Assembly: GCA_031285575.1 (NCBI GenBank)
Contig: JAITVX010000145.1
Span: 1-5,017 of the forward strand
Origin: Bacteroidales bacterium
GTDB lineage: Bacteria; Bacteroidota; Bacteroidia; Bacteroidales; VadinHA17
Direction of reading: 5' to 3'
Length of the DNA: 5,017 nt
Shown here: one piece after another, positions 1-5,017 of the stretch
Numbering within the stretch: position 1 is the stretch's first letter
Layout: the number at the start of each line of letters is the position of its first letter
Translations under genes and position numbers: made by a program
The notes under the pieces: model-generated
What the model was told of the DNA's origin: nothing
Database searches by the model: none
Seen by the model: the letters and a program-made list of their open reading frames with translations, nothing else

Positions 1-92
1 CCGCTGTGCTCGGACAAGTAGCTCATTAGTGCTTCTGGAATTATGCCCAACAGATCTGCCGCCGTCACTTTGTGATCCTTAAAACTCGTCAT
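1..92 (-). CDS. N-terminal fragment of a probable insertion-sequence transposase, cut by the window edge
   Basis: A frame opens at ATG (92-90) and runs off the left edge after 30 complete codons. The product begins MTSFKDHKVTAADLLG and continues IIPEALMSYLSEHS. The short amphipathic helix followed by a DLLG-IIPEAL segment resembles, from memory, the start of IS4-type transposases common in Bacteroidota, but only 30 residues are visible. No catalytic DDE residue lies inside the window, so the family call is an inference. An AGGA sits a few bases before the ATG. The gene points left, the same way as the par-mltD cluster, and starts 87 bases beyond the stop of the small frame at 179-466. It could instead be an unrelated hypothetical protein. 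The frame is open throughout the visible part. Confidence 0.4.
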   Translation of the reverse strand, partial: MTSFKDHKVTAADLLGIIPEALMSYLSEHS

Positions 93-114
93 AAAATCCT
101 GATTATTAATCGTT

Positions 115-153
115 AAAGACAATCAAAATATATGATGCAGCCAAAGACAATCA
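115..153. repeat. Two direct copies of AAAGACAATCA upstream of the transposase-like gene
   Basis: AAAGACAATCA occurs at 115-125 and again at 143-153, 28 bases apart. Around them a looser match is repeated: AAAATC-CTGATTATTAA from 93 and AAAATCAGCCTGATAATAAAA from 158. The repeats lie between the transposase-like start codon and the stop codon of the next frame. This is where the end of an insertion sequence would be expected, so they could be transposase-binding subterminal repeats. The element boundary itself cannot be placed, because the other end is outside the window. Confidence 0.45.
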
Positions 154-178
154 CTTAAAAATCAGCCTGATAATAAAA

Positions 179-466
179 TTATTTCCGTCCGGAATCTATC
201 CGTTTTGAACATCCTGACAATACAAAAAAGTGACCGGAATTTTTTCCAACCACTTGTACATTTGCGTTTTTTTGTGCAAATGATTCGCCTGCCGTAAAGC
301 CATTGTCGCTGTCGGCGGTCAGGCGAAATTCGCAGTTCTTTTGTTCTCCGTCTTTTTCGCAGGCAAATGTAACAATAACTTCGCAGCTCGTTTCAACAAT
401 TTCGTCGGGGTTGATTTCGGGATTGCCCTTTTCAATCTTAAGATTGTACTGTAAACGGTCTGTCAG
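179..466 (-). CDS. Small unrecognised gene overlapping the mltD stop codon, apparently starting at CTG
   Basis: A 95-codon frame ends at TAA (181-179). It has no ATG, GTG or TTG between the preceding in-frame stop, inside mltD, and its body. A CTG at 466-464 overlaps the mltD TGA as CTGA, the usual four-base geometry of translational coupling, and an AGGA lies seven bases before it. The product begins LTDRLQYNLKIEKG and is acidic, with four cysteines near residues 28, 36, 45 and 86. It has alternating hydrophobic stretches (EVIVTFAC, HFFVLSGC) that suggest beta strands. There is no signal peptide, lipobox or membrane segment. The codon choice looks like real coding sequence. I do not recognise the family and assign no function. 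Alternatives are a C-terminal extension of MltD reached by a -1 shift on the A7 run (468-474), a sequencing error in that run, or a gene that has lost its start. Confidence 0.5.
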   Translation of the reverse strand: MTDRLQYNLKIEKGNPEINPDEIVETSCEVIVTFACEKDGEQKNCEFRLTADSDNGFTAGESFAQKNANVQVVGKNSGHFFVLSGCSKRIDSGRK

Positions 467-2007
467 CTTTTTTTCCTGATTCTGAGTCTCTGGCCTATCT
501 GTATTTTGCCAGGGTCGGAGATGTTATTCAGTGATAAGACTTCGGTAGAGGTTACGTTTCCATACAGTTTTACGATATCCCAGATGGTATCGCCGCTTCT
601 TACGGTGTGCACTATGTATTCTCCATCGGCTTCAGTGGGGCTGACGGCGGCAGTGGCGGGGCGTGTATTTGAAGGAACGCTTTTACCCGACAGGCTCTGC
701 TTCTGGACAAATGTCATCGCATTAATCTGCGAAAAGTATTCCGTTTTTTGAGGGTCAACATATACTGCAAGCTTCTGCCCTACCCTTATCATGTTCCTGT
801 AAATATTGTTCCAGTATCTGAGGTCGGAAAGGCCAACCCGATACCATTCGGCTATATAGCCAAGATTGTCACCTTCCTTAACAGTATATACGAGTCTGGT
901 TTTGCCCTTAACATCCGCTGGCATATATGTTGACAGTGCAGGATTGGCAATCTGTGTCGTTTTGCTGATATAGACATCGGGTTTGTAACTTCTTATTGTA
1001 TCGTTCAAATCGATAAAGTCACCAAGATGTGTTACTGGCAGGGTGAGGGCACAGGGCTTTGAGGTGCCGGGTATAAGGCCCGTGCGATACTGCGGGTTGA
1101 GGGCACGGAGTTCGCCAAGCGGAATATCCATAACTTCGGATATCTGGGCCAGATGAATATCCTTGTTTATCATTATCGTATCGACCGCCACAGGGAAGCT
1201 TATCGACGCAGGTGTAAGGTTGTGTTCCTTATAGTAGTTCATTGCATATACTGCGGCAATGTACTGGGGTATATAGCCACGTGTTTCGCGCGGAAGCCTG
1301 TAATATATTTCCCAGTAGTCTTTCCTGTTTCCCGACCGCCTTATTGCTTTGTTCACATTACCGGGGCCGCAGTTGTAGGCGGCTATAACAAGCCCCCAGT
1401 CGTTATATATTTTATAAAGGTCGCGCAGGTAACGTGCGGCGGCGTCTGTTGCCTTAACAGGGTCGCGGCGCTCATCTACTATCGAGTTTATGGTAAGGCC
1501 GTACATTCTTCCGGTGCTGTACATAAACTGCCACAGTCCGGTTGCATTGGCCCTGCTTACTGCATTCGGATTAAGCGCCGATTCTATAACCGCCATGTAT
1601 TTCAGTTCGGCTGGAAGCCCGTACGAATCAAATATATCTTCAAACATCGGAAAATAATAATTGGCCAGCCCGAGAACGGCGCCGAATTTCTCGCGCTGCC
1701 TTATTGTATATACGTGTATATGGTTACGTATTATACTGTTGTAGGGCAGTTCGATAATGGAATTTATTCTGCTAAGGCGGTCAATATATACCGAATCGGG
1801 GCATTGCAGCGCGGTGGTGTCGCCTGAATATTCCACAGCAGCATTACGCAATGCCAGGCCTACATACCAGGTGTTGATAAGGCTGTCAAGGTCGCGGTCT
1901 ATTTTCTCCGATGAATAATCGTCGGCCCTGATAATTATTGTATCGTTACCGGCTTTCATTGCCTGGGACGTAAACAGTAAAATACACAGAATAAAAATAC
2001 TTCTCAT
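463..2007 (-). CDS. mltD: MltD-like membrane-associated or periplasmic lytic murein transglycosylase with LysM repeats
   Basis: This 514-residue exported enzyme should cleave the MurNAc-GlcNAc bond of peptidoglycan without water, leaving 1,6-anhydro-MurNAc ends. Residues 1-20 form a signal peptide; Cys8 lies inside the hydrophobic core, so it is not a lipobox. The transglycosylase (SLT) domain covers about 120-260, with the catalytic Glu142 in IESALNP, GLWQFM at 157-162, AYNCGPG at 210-216 and YIPQY at 245-249. A degenerate LysM-like unit follows at about 273-326. Two clear LysM domains lie at about 372-417 (YTVKEGDNL) and 464-510 (HTVRSGDTI), which should bind glycan strands. The linker at 435-463 is rich in Ser, Thr, Pro and Ala. 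The ATG (2007-2005) is 11 bases after the DUF5683 stop, with only an A-rich leader and no promoter, so the two genes are probably co-transcribed. The frame ends in an A7 run and a TGA that overlaps the next frame. Confidence 0.93.
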   Translation of the reverse strand: MRSIFILCILLFTSQAMKAGNDTIIIRADDYSSEKIDRDLDSLINTWYVGLALRNAAVEYSGDTTALQCPDSVYIDRLSRINSIIELPYNSIIRNHIHVYTIRQREKFGAVLGLANYYFPMFEDIFDSYGLPAELKYMAVIESALNPNAVSRANATGLWQFMYSTGRMYGLTINSIVDERRDPVKATDAAARYLRDLYKIYNDWGLVIAAYNCGPGNVNKAIRRSGNRKDYWEIYYRLPRETRGYIPQYIAAVYAMNYYKEHNLTPASISFPVAVDTIMINKDIHLAQISEVMDIPLGELRALNPQYRTGLIPGTSKPCALTLPVTHLGDFIDLNDTIRSYKPDVYISKTTQIANPALSTYMPADVKGKTRLVYTVKEGDNLGYIAEWYRVGLSDLRYWNNIYRNMIRVGQKLAVYVDPQKTEYFSQINAMTFVQKQSLSGKSVPSNTRPATAAVSPTEADGEYIVHTVRSGDTIWDIVKLYGNVTSTEVLSLNNISDPGKIQIGQRLRIRKKS

Positions 2008-2018
2008 AAATTCTTTTT

Positions 2019-2756
2019 TTAAAAATTCATTGTAAAACGCAGGTTCATTCCTGCAGCCGGATGATATGTACCCGGCAAATTAAACATTTGTGGCGACACT
2101 TTTAATGCCAGGTTGTCGCTTACATCATAATTGAGGAGGCTGGCATCAACGTTTGCGTCGAGAATCTGAGCAAAATACCAGACTCCGAGCAGGATTATCG
2201 ACAAATCACGGTTCCGTTTATTATAGTCTATCATCCTCATCATTCTTTCTTCAAGCGCTATGGCATTAGCCGGGGTATGGGTTTCGGGATGCACCACCGG
2301 ATCGTAGGTCGCAGGATCCATGTTAATAAATTTCACGTAACTGTCGGTCTCCTTTATATTATCGGTAAAATCTACATAGCCTTTGTAAAACATCTGGTAA
2401 TTATCGGAATTGGTTTTGATGGCATATAACAGCTCCCCGAATCCGGCATAAACAATAGGCAGCTTCCAGTATTTCCGGTTTAATATTTGCCCTCCCCCAG
2501 GAAATACCGCCGACATCATTGTTGCCTTCATTGGGTCTCCTATGCGTTTAGCGGTGCTGTTTTTACGGTTGGGCACAGTGTCTGCAACATTTACAGCTAT
2601 CGGCTGTTTTTTTTCTCCTGTCTGCCGTCGGGCAACAGTATCAGGTGAAGCCACACTAACCTGAATTGATGCGCTTTCGTCCTGCGCAACAGCAGCCTGT
2701 AACACAAATAACAGCATCAGAATTAACAACAGCGATATGTTATAATAGCTTCCCAA
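2019..2756 (-). CDS. DUF5683 envelope protein with a TTG start
   Basis: This 245-residue protein is of the DUF5683 type found between parB and mltD in Bacteroidota; its molecular role is not known to me. A signal peptide occupies residues 1-24, ending AVAQ with likely cleavage before Gln25. A low-complexity, polar linker follows to about residue 70. The conserved domain starts at about 73: DPMKATMMSAVFPGGGQ (74-90), then NRKYWKLPIVYAGFGELLYA (93-112), a hydrophobic hairpin-like segment. A second hydrophobic stretch at 185-200 (LSIILLGVWYFAQILD) leads into NVDASL. The C-terminus, LRFTMNF, looks like a final beta strand. The first codon is TTG (2756-2754). No ATG or GTG exists between the upstream in-frame stop and it, and the next ATG (residue 14) would leave only 11 residues of signal peptide before the cleavage site. 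It likely sits at, or is exported across, the inner membrane. Confidence 0.85.
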   Translation of the reverse strand: MGSYYNISLLLILMLLFVLQAAVAQDESASIQVSVASPDTVARRQTGEKKQPIAVNVADTVPNRKNSTAKRIGDPMKATMMSAVFPGGGQILNRKYWKLPIVYAGFGELLYAIKTNSDNYQMFYKGYVDFTDNIKETDSYVKFINMDPATYDPVVHPETHTPANAIALEERMMRMIDYNKRNRDLSIILLGVWYFAQILDANVDASLLNYDVSDNLALKVSPQMFNLPGTYHPAAGMNLRFTMNF

Positions 2757-2786
2757 AACAAAATTATTACGAAAAAACTCCCGTAT

Positions 2787-2809
2787 CGTTTAAACGCGCG
2801 GCAAAGATA
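2787..2809 (-). promoter_or_regulatory. Promoter -7 element (TATCTTTG) and palindrome before the DUF5683 gene
   Basis: On the minus strand TATCTTTG (2809-2802) matches the Bacteroidota -7 consensus TAnnTTTG exactly. A TTTG at 2837-2834 could be the -33 element, although the 24-base spacing is slightly long. Immediately downstream, near the expected transcription start, is the perfect palindrome CGTTTAAACG (2787-2796). The start codon is about 45 bases away. The site lies just past the parB stop, so the DUF5683-mltD pair can probably be transcribed separately from parAB. Confidence 0.55.
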
Positions 2810-2816
2810 ATTATTT

Positions 2817-3698
2817 TCAGGAGTTAAGACGATCAAATACGCCTAAAATACGTTCCATGTCTTCGGAAGTATTAAAAGCTATTACTATTTTACCTTTTCC
2901 CTTTTCATTTATTCTGACGTTTACATCTGTTGAAAACATATTTTTAAGGTGTTCCGACATCTGCTTATAGTCGTTGTTCAGTTTTTTCTTTTTTTCCTCT
3001 TTCTGCGGATCTTTTCCCTTCTCTTTCTGCAGACGCTTCACCAGTTCTTCAGCTGCACGCACAGACAGCCCGCCGTCAACAATTTCATAATATACAGCCA
3101 TCTGCTCTTTGGTGTCTTCAATATTGATGAGCGTCCGTGCATGCCCCATCATAAGGTACTTATTCCTTATCCCAAGCTGAATCTCGGCTGGAAGTTTAAG
3201 AAGCCGCAGATAGTTTGATACTGTTGACCGCTGTTTCCCGACCCTGTCGCTTAGCTGTTCCTGCGTCAGCCGGCATTCCTCTATCAGGCGCTGAAAACTG
3301 ATTGCTACCTCAACGGCGTCGAGGTCTTCTCTTTGTATATTTTCAACAAGGGCAAGTTCAAGCATGGCCTGGTCGTCGGCCGTACGGACATAAGCCGGAA
3401 CATGTGTAAGCCCTGCAAGGCGAGCCGCTCTCAGTCTTCTTTCGCCGGCTATCAGCTGATATTTTCCGTTTCCGGCGTCGCGTACCGTAAGCGGCTGCAC
3501 GATGCCGAGTTTCCTTACCGAAGCGGCGAGTTCTTCAAGCGCCTGATCATTAAAATTAGTCCTCGGCTGAAACGGATTTGCCTCAATGGCATCCACCGAT
3601 ATTTCCATGTTGGCTTCAACCTTTTTCTCCAGGGTTTCCTTTTCAACTCCTTCTATTAAAGCACCGAGGCCTCTGCCCAGCGCATATTTCTTTGCCAT
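2817..3698 (-). CDS. parB: Chromosome partitioning protein ParB (Spo0J-type, parS-binding CTPase)
   Basis: This 293-residue protein has the usual length and layout of chromosomal ParB. The N-terminal LGRGLGALI (7-15) is the peptide that stimulates ParA ATPase. The CTP-binding and clamp domain follows, with NPFQPR at 41-46, GERRLRAA at 85-92 and ENIQRED at 119-125. The helix-turn-helix that reads parS spans about 144-170 (LTQEQLSDRVGKQRSTVSN). GHAR is at 185-188. A lysine-rich linker (about 226-240) leads to the C-terminal dimerisation domain (about 250-293). By family knowledge it loads at parS, spreads as a CTP-dependent sliding clamp, recruits SMC and partners ParA. The ATG (3698-3696) lies 32 bases after the parA stop, and a -7 element in that gap suggests its own promoter in addition to read-through. 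All conserved motifs are intact. Confidence 0.97.
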   Translation of the reverse strand: MAKKYALGRGLGALIEGVEKETLEKKVEANMEISVDAIEANPFQPRTNFNDQALEELAASVRKLGIVQPLTVRDAGNGKYQLIAGERRLRAARLAGLTHVPAYVRTADDQAMLELALVENIQREDLDAVEVAISFQRLIEECRLTQEQLSDRVGKQRSTVSNYLRLLKLPAEIQLGIRNKYLMMGHARTLINIEDTKEQMAVYYEIVDGGLSVRAAEELVKRLQKEKGKDPQKEEKKKKLNNDYKQMSEHLKNMFSTDVNVRINEKGKGKIVIAFNTSEDMERILGVFDRLNS

Positions 3699-3718
3699 AA
3701 TTATTGTTTTTTGCGATG

Positions 3719-3726
3719 CAAAGATA
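3719..3726 (-). promoter_or_regulatory. Promoter -7 element (TATCTTTG) before parB
   Basis: TATCTTTG on the minus strand matches the Bacteroidota TAnnTTTG consensus and is identical to the element in front of the DUF5683 gene. It occupies most of the 32-base gap between parA and parB, giving an expected leader of roughly 15 bases before the parB ATG. No TTTG occurs at the usual -33 distance, so it may be weak or serve as a secondary promoter. Confidence 0.5.
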
Positions 3727-3730
3727 ATCT

Positions 3731-4510
3731 TTATGCTTTAGTTTTTTCGTCCTGCTTTGCAATCAGTTCTTTTGCAAGATTGAGATAGTTTACGGTGCCT
3801 CTCGAATCTGCATCGTAAAGTATTGCCGGCTGCCCGAAACTCGGAGCTTCCGACAGTTTTATGTTTCGCTGTATTATGGTTTTGAAAACCATTTGCTGGA
3901 AGTGTTTGTTTACCTCGTCGGCAACCTGGTTTGACAGCCTCAGCCGGGAATCGTACATTGTCAACAGAAATCCTTCTATTTCCAGGTTACGGTTAAGGTT
4001 GCCCTGTATTATCTTGATTGTATTCAGCAGTTTGCCGAGACCTTCAAGTGCAAAGTATTCGCACTGTACGGGGATGATTACCGAATCGGAGGCAGTAAGT
4101 GCATTTACGGTCAGAAGACCTAATGACGGTGAACAGTCTATTAAAATATAGTCGAAGTTATCTGTTATTTTTGACAGTGCTTCTTTAAGTATTTTTTCCC
4201 TTTCGGGACGTTCCAGCATCTCTATTTCCGCTCCTACGAGGTCAATGTTTGAAGGTATTATAAACAGGCTGTCTATTTCGCAGCTCAACATTGCTTCTTC
4301 GGGGTTTTTGCCGTCAATGAGGCAGTCGTAGATGGTGCATTTTACCTGGCGCGTGTCTATTCCTATGCCTGAGGTGGCATTTGCCTGCGGGTCGCCGTCG
4401 ATGATGAGTGTTTTTTTCTCAAGGGCGGCAAGACTTGCCGCAAGGTTTATTGCCGTTGTAGTTTTTCCAACTCCGCCTTTCTGGTTTGCAATAGATATAA
4501 TCCTTCCCAT
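3731..4510 (-). CDS. parA: Chromosome partitioning ATPase ParA (Soj-type)
   Basis: Counting from the ATG at 4510-4508, this is a 259-residue deviant-Walker ATPase. The motif KGGVGKTT (residues 11-18) carries the signature lysine Lys11 and the P-loop Lys16. DGDPQAN (38-44) is the A-prime motif, and YILIDCSPS (121-129) is Walker B with Asp125. There is no N-terminal helix-turn-helix, which marks it as the chromosomal Soj class rather than the long plasmid ParA class. ATP-bound dimers bind nucleoid DNA non-specifically, and ParB triggers hydrolysis, moving the origin. A GTG at 4516 would add Met-His, but MGRIISIANQKGGVGK is the normal start of the family, so I chose the inner ATG. It heads the cluster and has a TAACTTTG -7 element 34 bases upstream. 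Nothing looks truncated or unusual. Confidence 0.97.
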   Translation of the reverse strand: MGRIISIANQKGGVGKTTTAINLAASLAALEKKTLIIDGDPQANATSGIGIDTRQVKCTIYDCLIDGKNPEEAMLSCEIDSLFIIPSNIDLVGAEIEMLERPEREKILKEALSKITDNFDYILIDCSPSLGLLTVNALTASDSVIIPVQCEYFALEGLGKLLNTIKIIQGNLNRNLEIEGFLLTMYDSRLRLSNQVADEVNKHFQQMVFKTIIQRNIKLSEAPSFGQPAILYDADSRGTVNYLNLAKELIAKQDEKTKA

Positions 4511-4544
4511 ATGCACTTTAATGTTAAGTTATTTTTTGAGCGCC

Positions 4545-4552
4545 CAAAGTTA
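4545..4552 (-). promoter_or_regulatory. Promoter -7 element (TAACTTTG) of parA
   Basis: TAACTTTG on the minus strand fits the Bacteroidota TAnnTTTG consensus. Its near edge is 34 bases from the parA ATG, which implies a leader of about 25-30 A/T-rich bases. I see no convincing -33 TTTG at the normal spacing. As the first promoter of the cluster, it is the likely main start for parA and, by read-through, parB. Confidence 0.55.
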
Positions 4553-4621
4553 GCGTTTATGTGTCACTGTTTCCTGTTGTAAAAAGGGGTAGTTGTAAAC
4601 ATTTCCCTTGGGTATTGCAAA

Positions 4622-4636
4622 CATGTTATTAACATG
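4622..4636. repeat. 15-base palindrome CATGTTATTAACATG
   Basis: This is a perfect inverted repeat, CATGTTA-T-TAACATG, with a one-base centre. It lies about 70 bases upstream of the parA -7 element. The shape is that of an operator for a dimeric regulator. With a one-base loop it cannot fold as an RNA hairpin without opening its inner pairs. No regulator gene lies next to it in the window, so the function is unknown. Confidence 0.5.
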
Positions 4637-4725
4637 GGTGTGTTGAAAAATATTTTGCCGCGTCGCAATACAATTTTGTCAGCTTTGATATCATATTAAT
4701 GTTTGTAAAAATAATCGGGTTAATG

Positions 4726-4785
4726 TTGCGGGAGTTCCCGCAAGTATGCCCGCACACTTAGCAGGAGTTGCGGGAACTCCCGCAA
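4726..4785. repeat. Pair of 18-base palindromes, exact reverse complements, 42 bases apart
   Basis: TTGCGGGAGTTCCCGCAA lies at 4726-4743 and TTGCGGGAACTCCCGCAA at 4768-4785. Each is a palindrome with 8-base arms and a two-base core (GT or AC), and each is the exact reverse complement of the other. Both are preceded by G and followed by GT. The start-to-start distance is 42 bases, about four turns of B-DNA, so bound proteins would face the same side. Together they can also form an 18-base-pair stem with a 24-base loop. The loop holds a further CCCGCA (4749-4754). Possible roles are a tandem operator, a REP/BIME-like repeat, or a structured element; nothing in the sequence decides between them. 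Confidence 0.8.
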
Positions 4786-4792
4786 GTGTACT

Positions 4793-4802
4793 CAAGCGCT
4801 TG
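4793..4802. repeat. 10-base palindrome CAAGCGCTTG
   Basis: This perfect palindrome begins seven bases after the second 18-base palindrome. Its CAAG and CTTG ends echo the CAAG that closes both larger palindromes, so it may be part of the same array. It is short enough that chance cannot be excluded. Confidence 0.35.
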
Positions 4803-4810
4803 TGATGACG

Positions 4811-4827
4811 GCATATTGGTAATATGC
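4811..4827. repeat. Hairpin GCATATT-GGT-AATATGC
   Basis: Seven-base arms pair perfectly around a three-base loop. A G-T wobble and a C-G pair extend the stem outwards by two positions. No run of T follows on either strand, so it is not a typical terminator. It overlaps the ATG of a weak plus-strand frame (4824-4967). Confidence 0.4.
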
Positions 4828-5017
4828 TGAATCTCAAAGGAATAAATATTTTGGACAGGTTTAGGCTAAAATATCAGGAGATTCAGAAACTTTCAACCGT
4901 TGATTCGCATTGTTTGCAAACAGGCATTGCCTGCGTCAAGAGGTTCAGTATTTCCGCCGATCGATAACTCTCTGCGATTTTCCTTCACTTCGTTCAATTG
5001 TTTTCGGCTCAACGAGC
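4824..5017. other. Two weak overlapping reading frames at the right edge
   Basis: On the plus strand, ATG 4824 to TAA 4967 encodes 47 residues beginning MLNLKGINILDRFRLKYQ. On the minus strand, a frame enters from the edge and ends with TGA at 4895-4893. It encodes 40 visible residues, including LNEVKENRRELSIGG. They overlap antisense, so at most one is likely to be real. I recognise neither. The minus-strand frame could be the tail of an upstream gene. The whole stretch could also be part of a dispersed or mobile repeat whose rest lies outside the window. Confidence 0.2.
4911..4933. repeat. Two abutting palindromes, TGTTTGCAAACA and CAGGCATTGCCTG
   Basis: TGTTTGCAAACA (4911-4922) is a perfect 12-base palindrome. 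CAGGCA-T-TGCCTG (4921-4933) is a 13-base inverted repeat that shares two bases with it. They lie inside both weak reading frames at the right edge. The arrangement could be a compound binding site or the conserved core of a repeat, but the sequence alone does not say which. Confidence 0.45.

Larger units (their letters stand above)
4553..5017. other. Palindrome-rich region upstream of parA without a confident gene
   Basis: This stretch of about 465 bases has no recognisable protein or RNA gene. It holds several inverted repeats, listed separately: 4622-4636, the pair at 4726-4785, 4793-4802, 4811-4827 and 4911-4933. There is also an A/T hairpin at 4846-4874, with arms ATATTTT and AAAATAT. No T-tract follows any of them, so none is a clear intrinsic terminator. 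No parS (TGTTTCACGTGAAACA type) or DnaA box (TTATnCACA) is present. The right end may belong to a gene or repeat that continues past the window. Confidence 0.6.

Noticed and set aside
161..171. ATCAGCCTGAT inverted repeat as a terminator for the mltD operon
   Set aside because: On the minus strand it is followed by several T, but the five-base stem has a one-base loop and is A/T-rich, so it is unlikely to terminate transcription.
1276..1287. CACGTG core reminiscent of parS or NBS
   Set aside because: The flanks do not match either side of a parS palindrome, and it falls in mltD coding sequence.
1153..1827. 224-residue plus-strand open frame inside mltD
   Set aside because: It is antisense to a gene with intact catalytic and LysM motifs, has no recognisable domain and an improbable Cys/Tyr/Val-rich composition; it is a shadow of the mltD codon pattern.
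1984..2007. Lipoprotein signal in MltD (Cys8)
   Set aside because: The cysteine lies inside the hydrophobic core at FILCILL with no LxGC-type box, so an ordinary signal peptide is more likely.
2331..2340. parS-like TTTCACGTAA
   Set aside because: Only the TTTCACGT half matches the TGTTTCACGTGAAACA consensus; the other half breaks the palindrome, and it lies inside the DUF5683 coding sequence.
4511..4516. GTG start adding Met-His to ParA
   Set aside because: The ATG at 4510 gives the standard MGRII-type N-terminus of the family; the two extra residues are not supported.
4726..4785. Two-repeat CRISPR array
   Set aside because: Only two units, the repeats are inverted rather than direct, there is a single 24-base spacer and no cas genes.
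4553..5017. Replication origin upstream of parA
   Set aside because: There are many palindromes, but no TTATnCACA-type DnaA box and no dnaA or other origin-linked gene in view.

Overview
The window looks like a piece of a Bacteroidota (probably Bacteroidales) chromosome. The evidence is the gene order parA-parB-DUF5683-mltD, which is typical of that phylum; the TAnnTTTG-type -7 promoter elements in the gaps; A-rich leaders with little Shine-Dalgarno sequence; and the style of the proteins. All confidently identified genes lie on the minus strand, so transcription runs from the right end of the window to the left.

Right to left: 4553-5017 is about 465 bases without a convincing gene. It is rich in palindromes, including a pair of 18-base palindromes that are exact reverse complements of each other. 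A -7 element then leads into parA (chromosomal Soj-type ATPase), parB (Spo0J-type parS-binding CTPase), a DUF5683 envelope protein that appears to start at TTG, and a MltD-like lytic transglycosylase with LysM repeats. parB and the DUF5683 gene each have a TATCTTTG element in front of them. mltD follows only 11 bases after the DUF5683 gene and is probably co-transcribed with it.

Overlapping the mltD stop codon is a 95-codon reading frame (179-466) with no ATG, GTG or TTG start. A CTG lies exactly where a stop-start overlap (CTGA) would put the initiator, behind an AGGA. I read it as a small unrecognised gene translationally coupled to mltD. A -1 shift on a run of seven A could instead fuse it to MltD. 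The left edge holds the first 30 codons of what may be an insertion-sequence transposase, with short direct repeats in its upstream end.

Functionally, ParA and ParB segregate the replication origin. The DUF5683 protein and MltD are exported and should act at the cell envelope, MltD by cleaving peptidoglycan. The cluster therefore joins chromosome segregation to cell-wall remodelling. I found no canonical parS, no DnaA box, no RNA gene and no CRISPR array. The most unusual items are the CTG-start overlapping frame and the palindrome-dense region upstream of parA.
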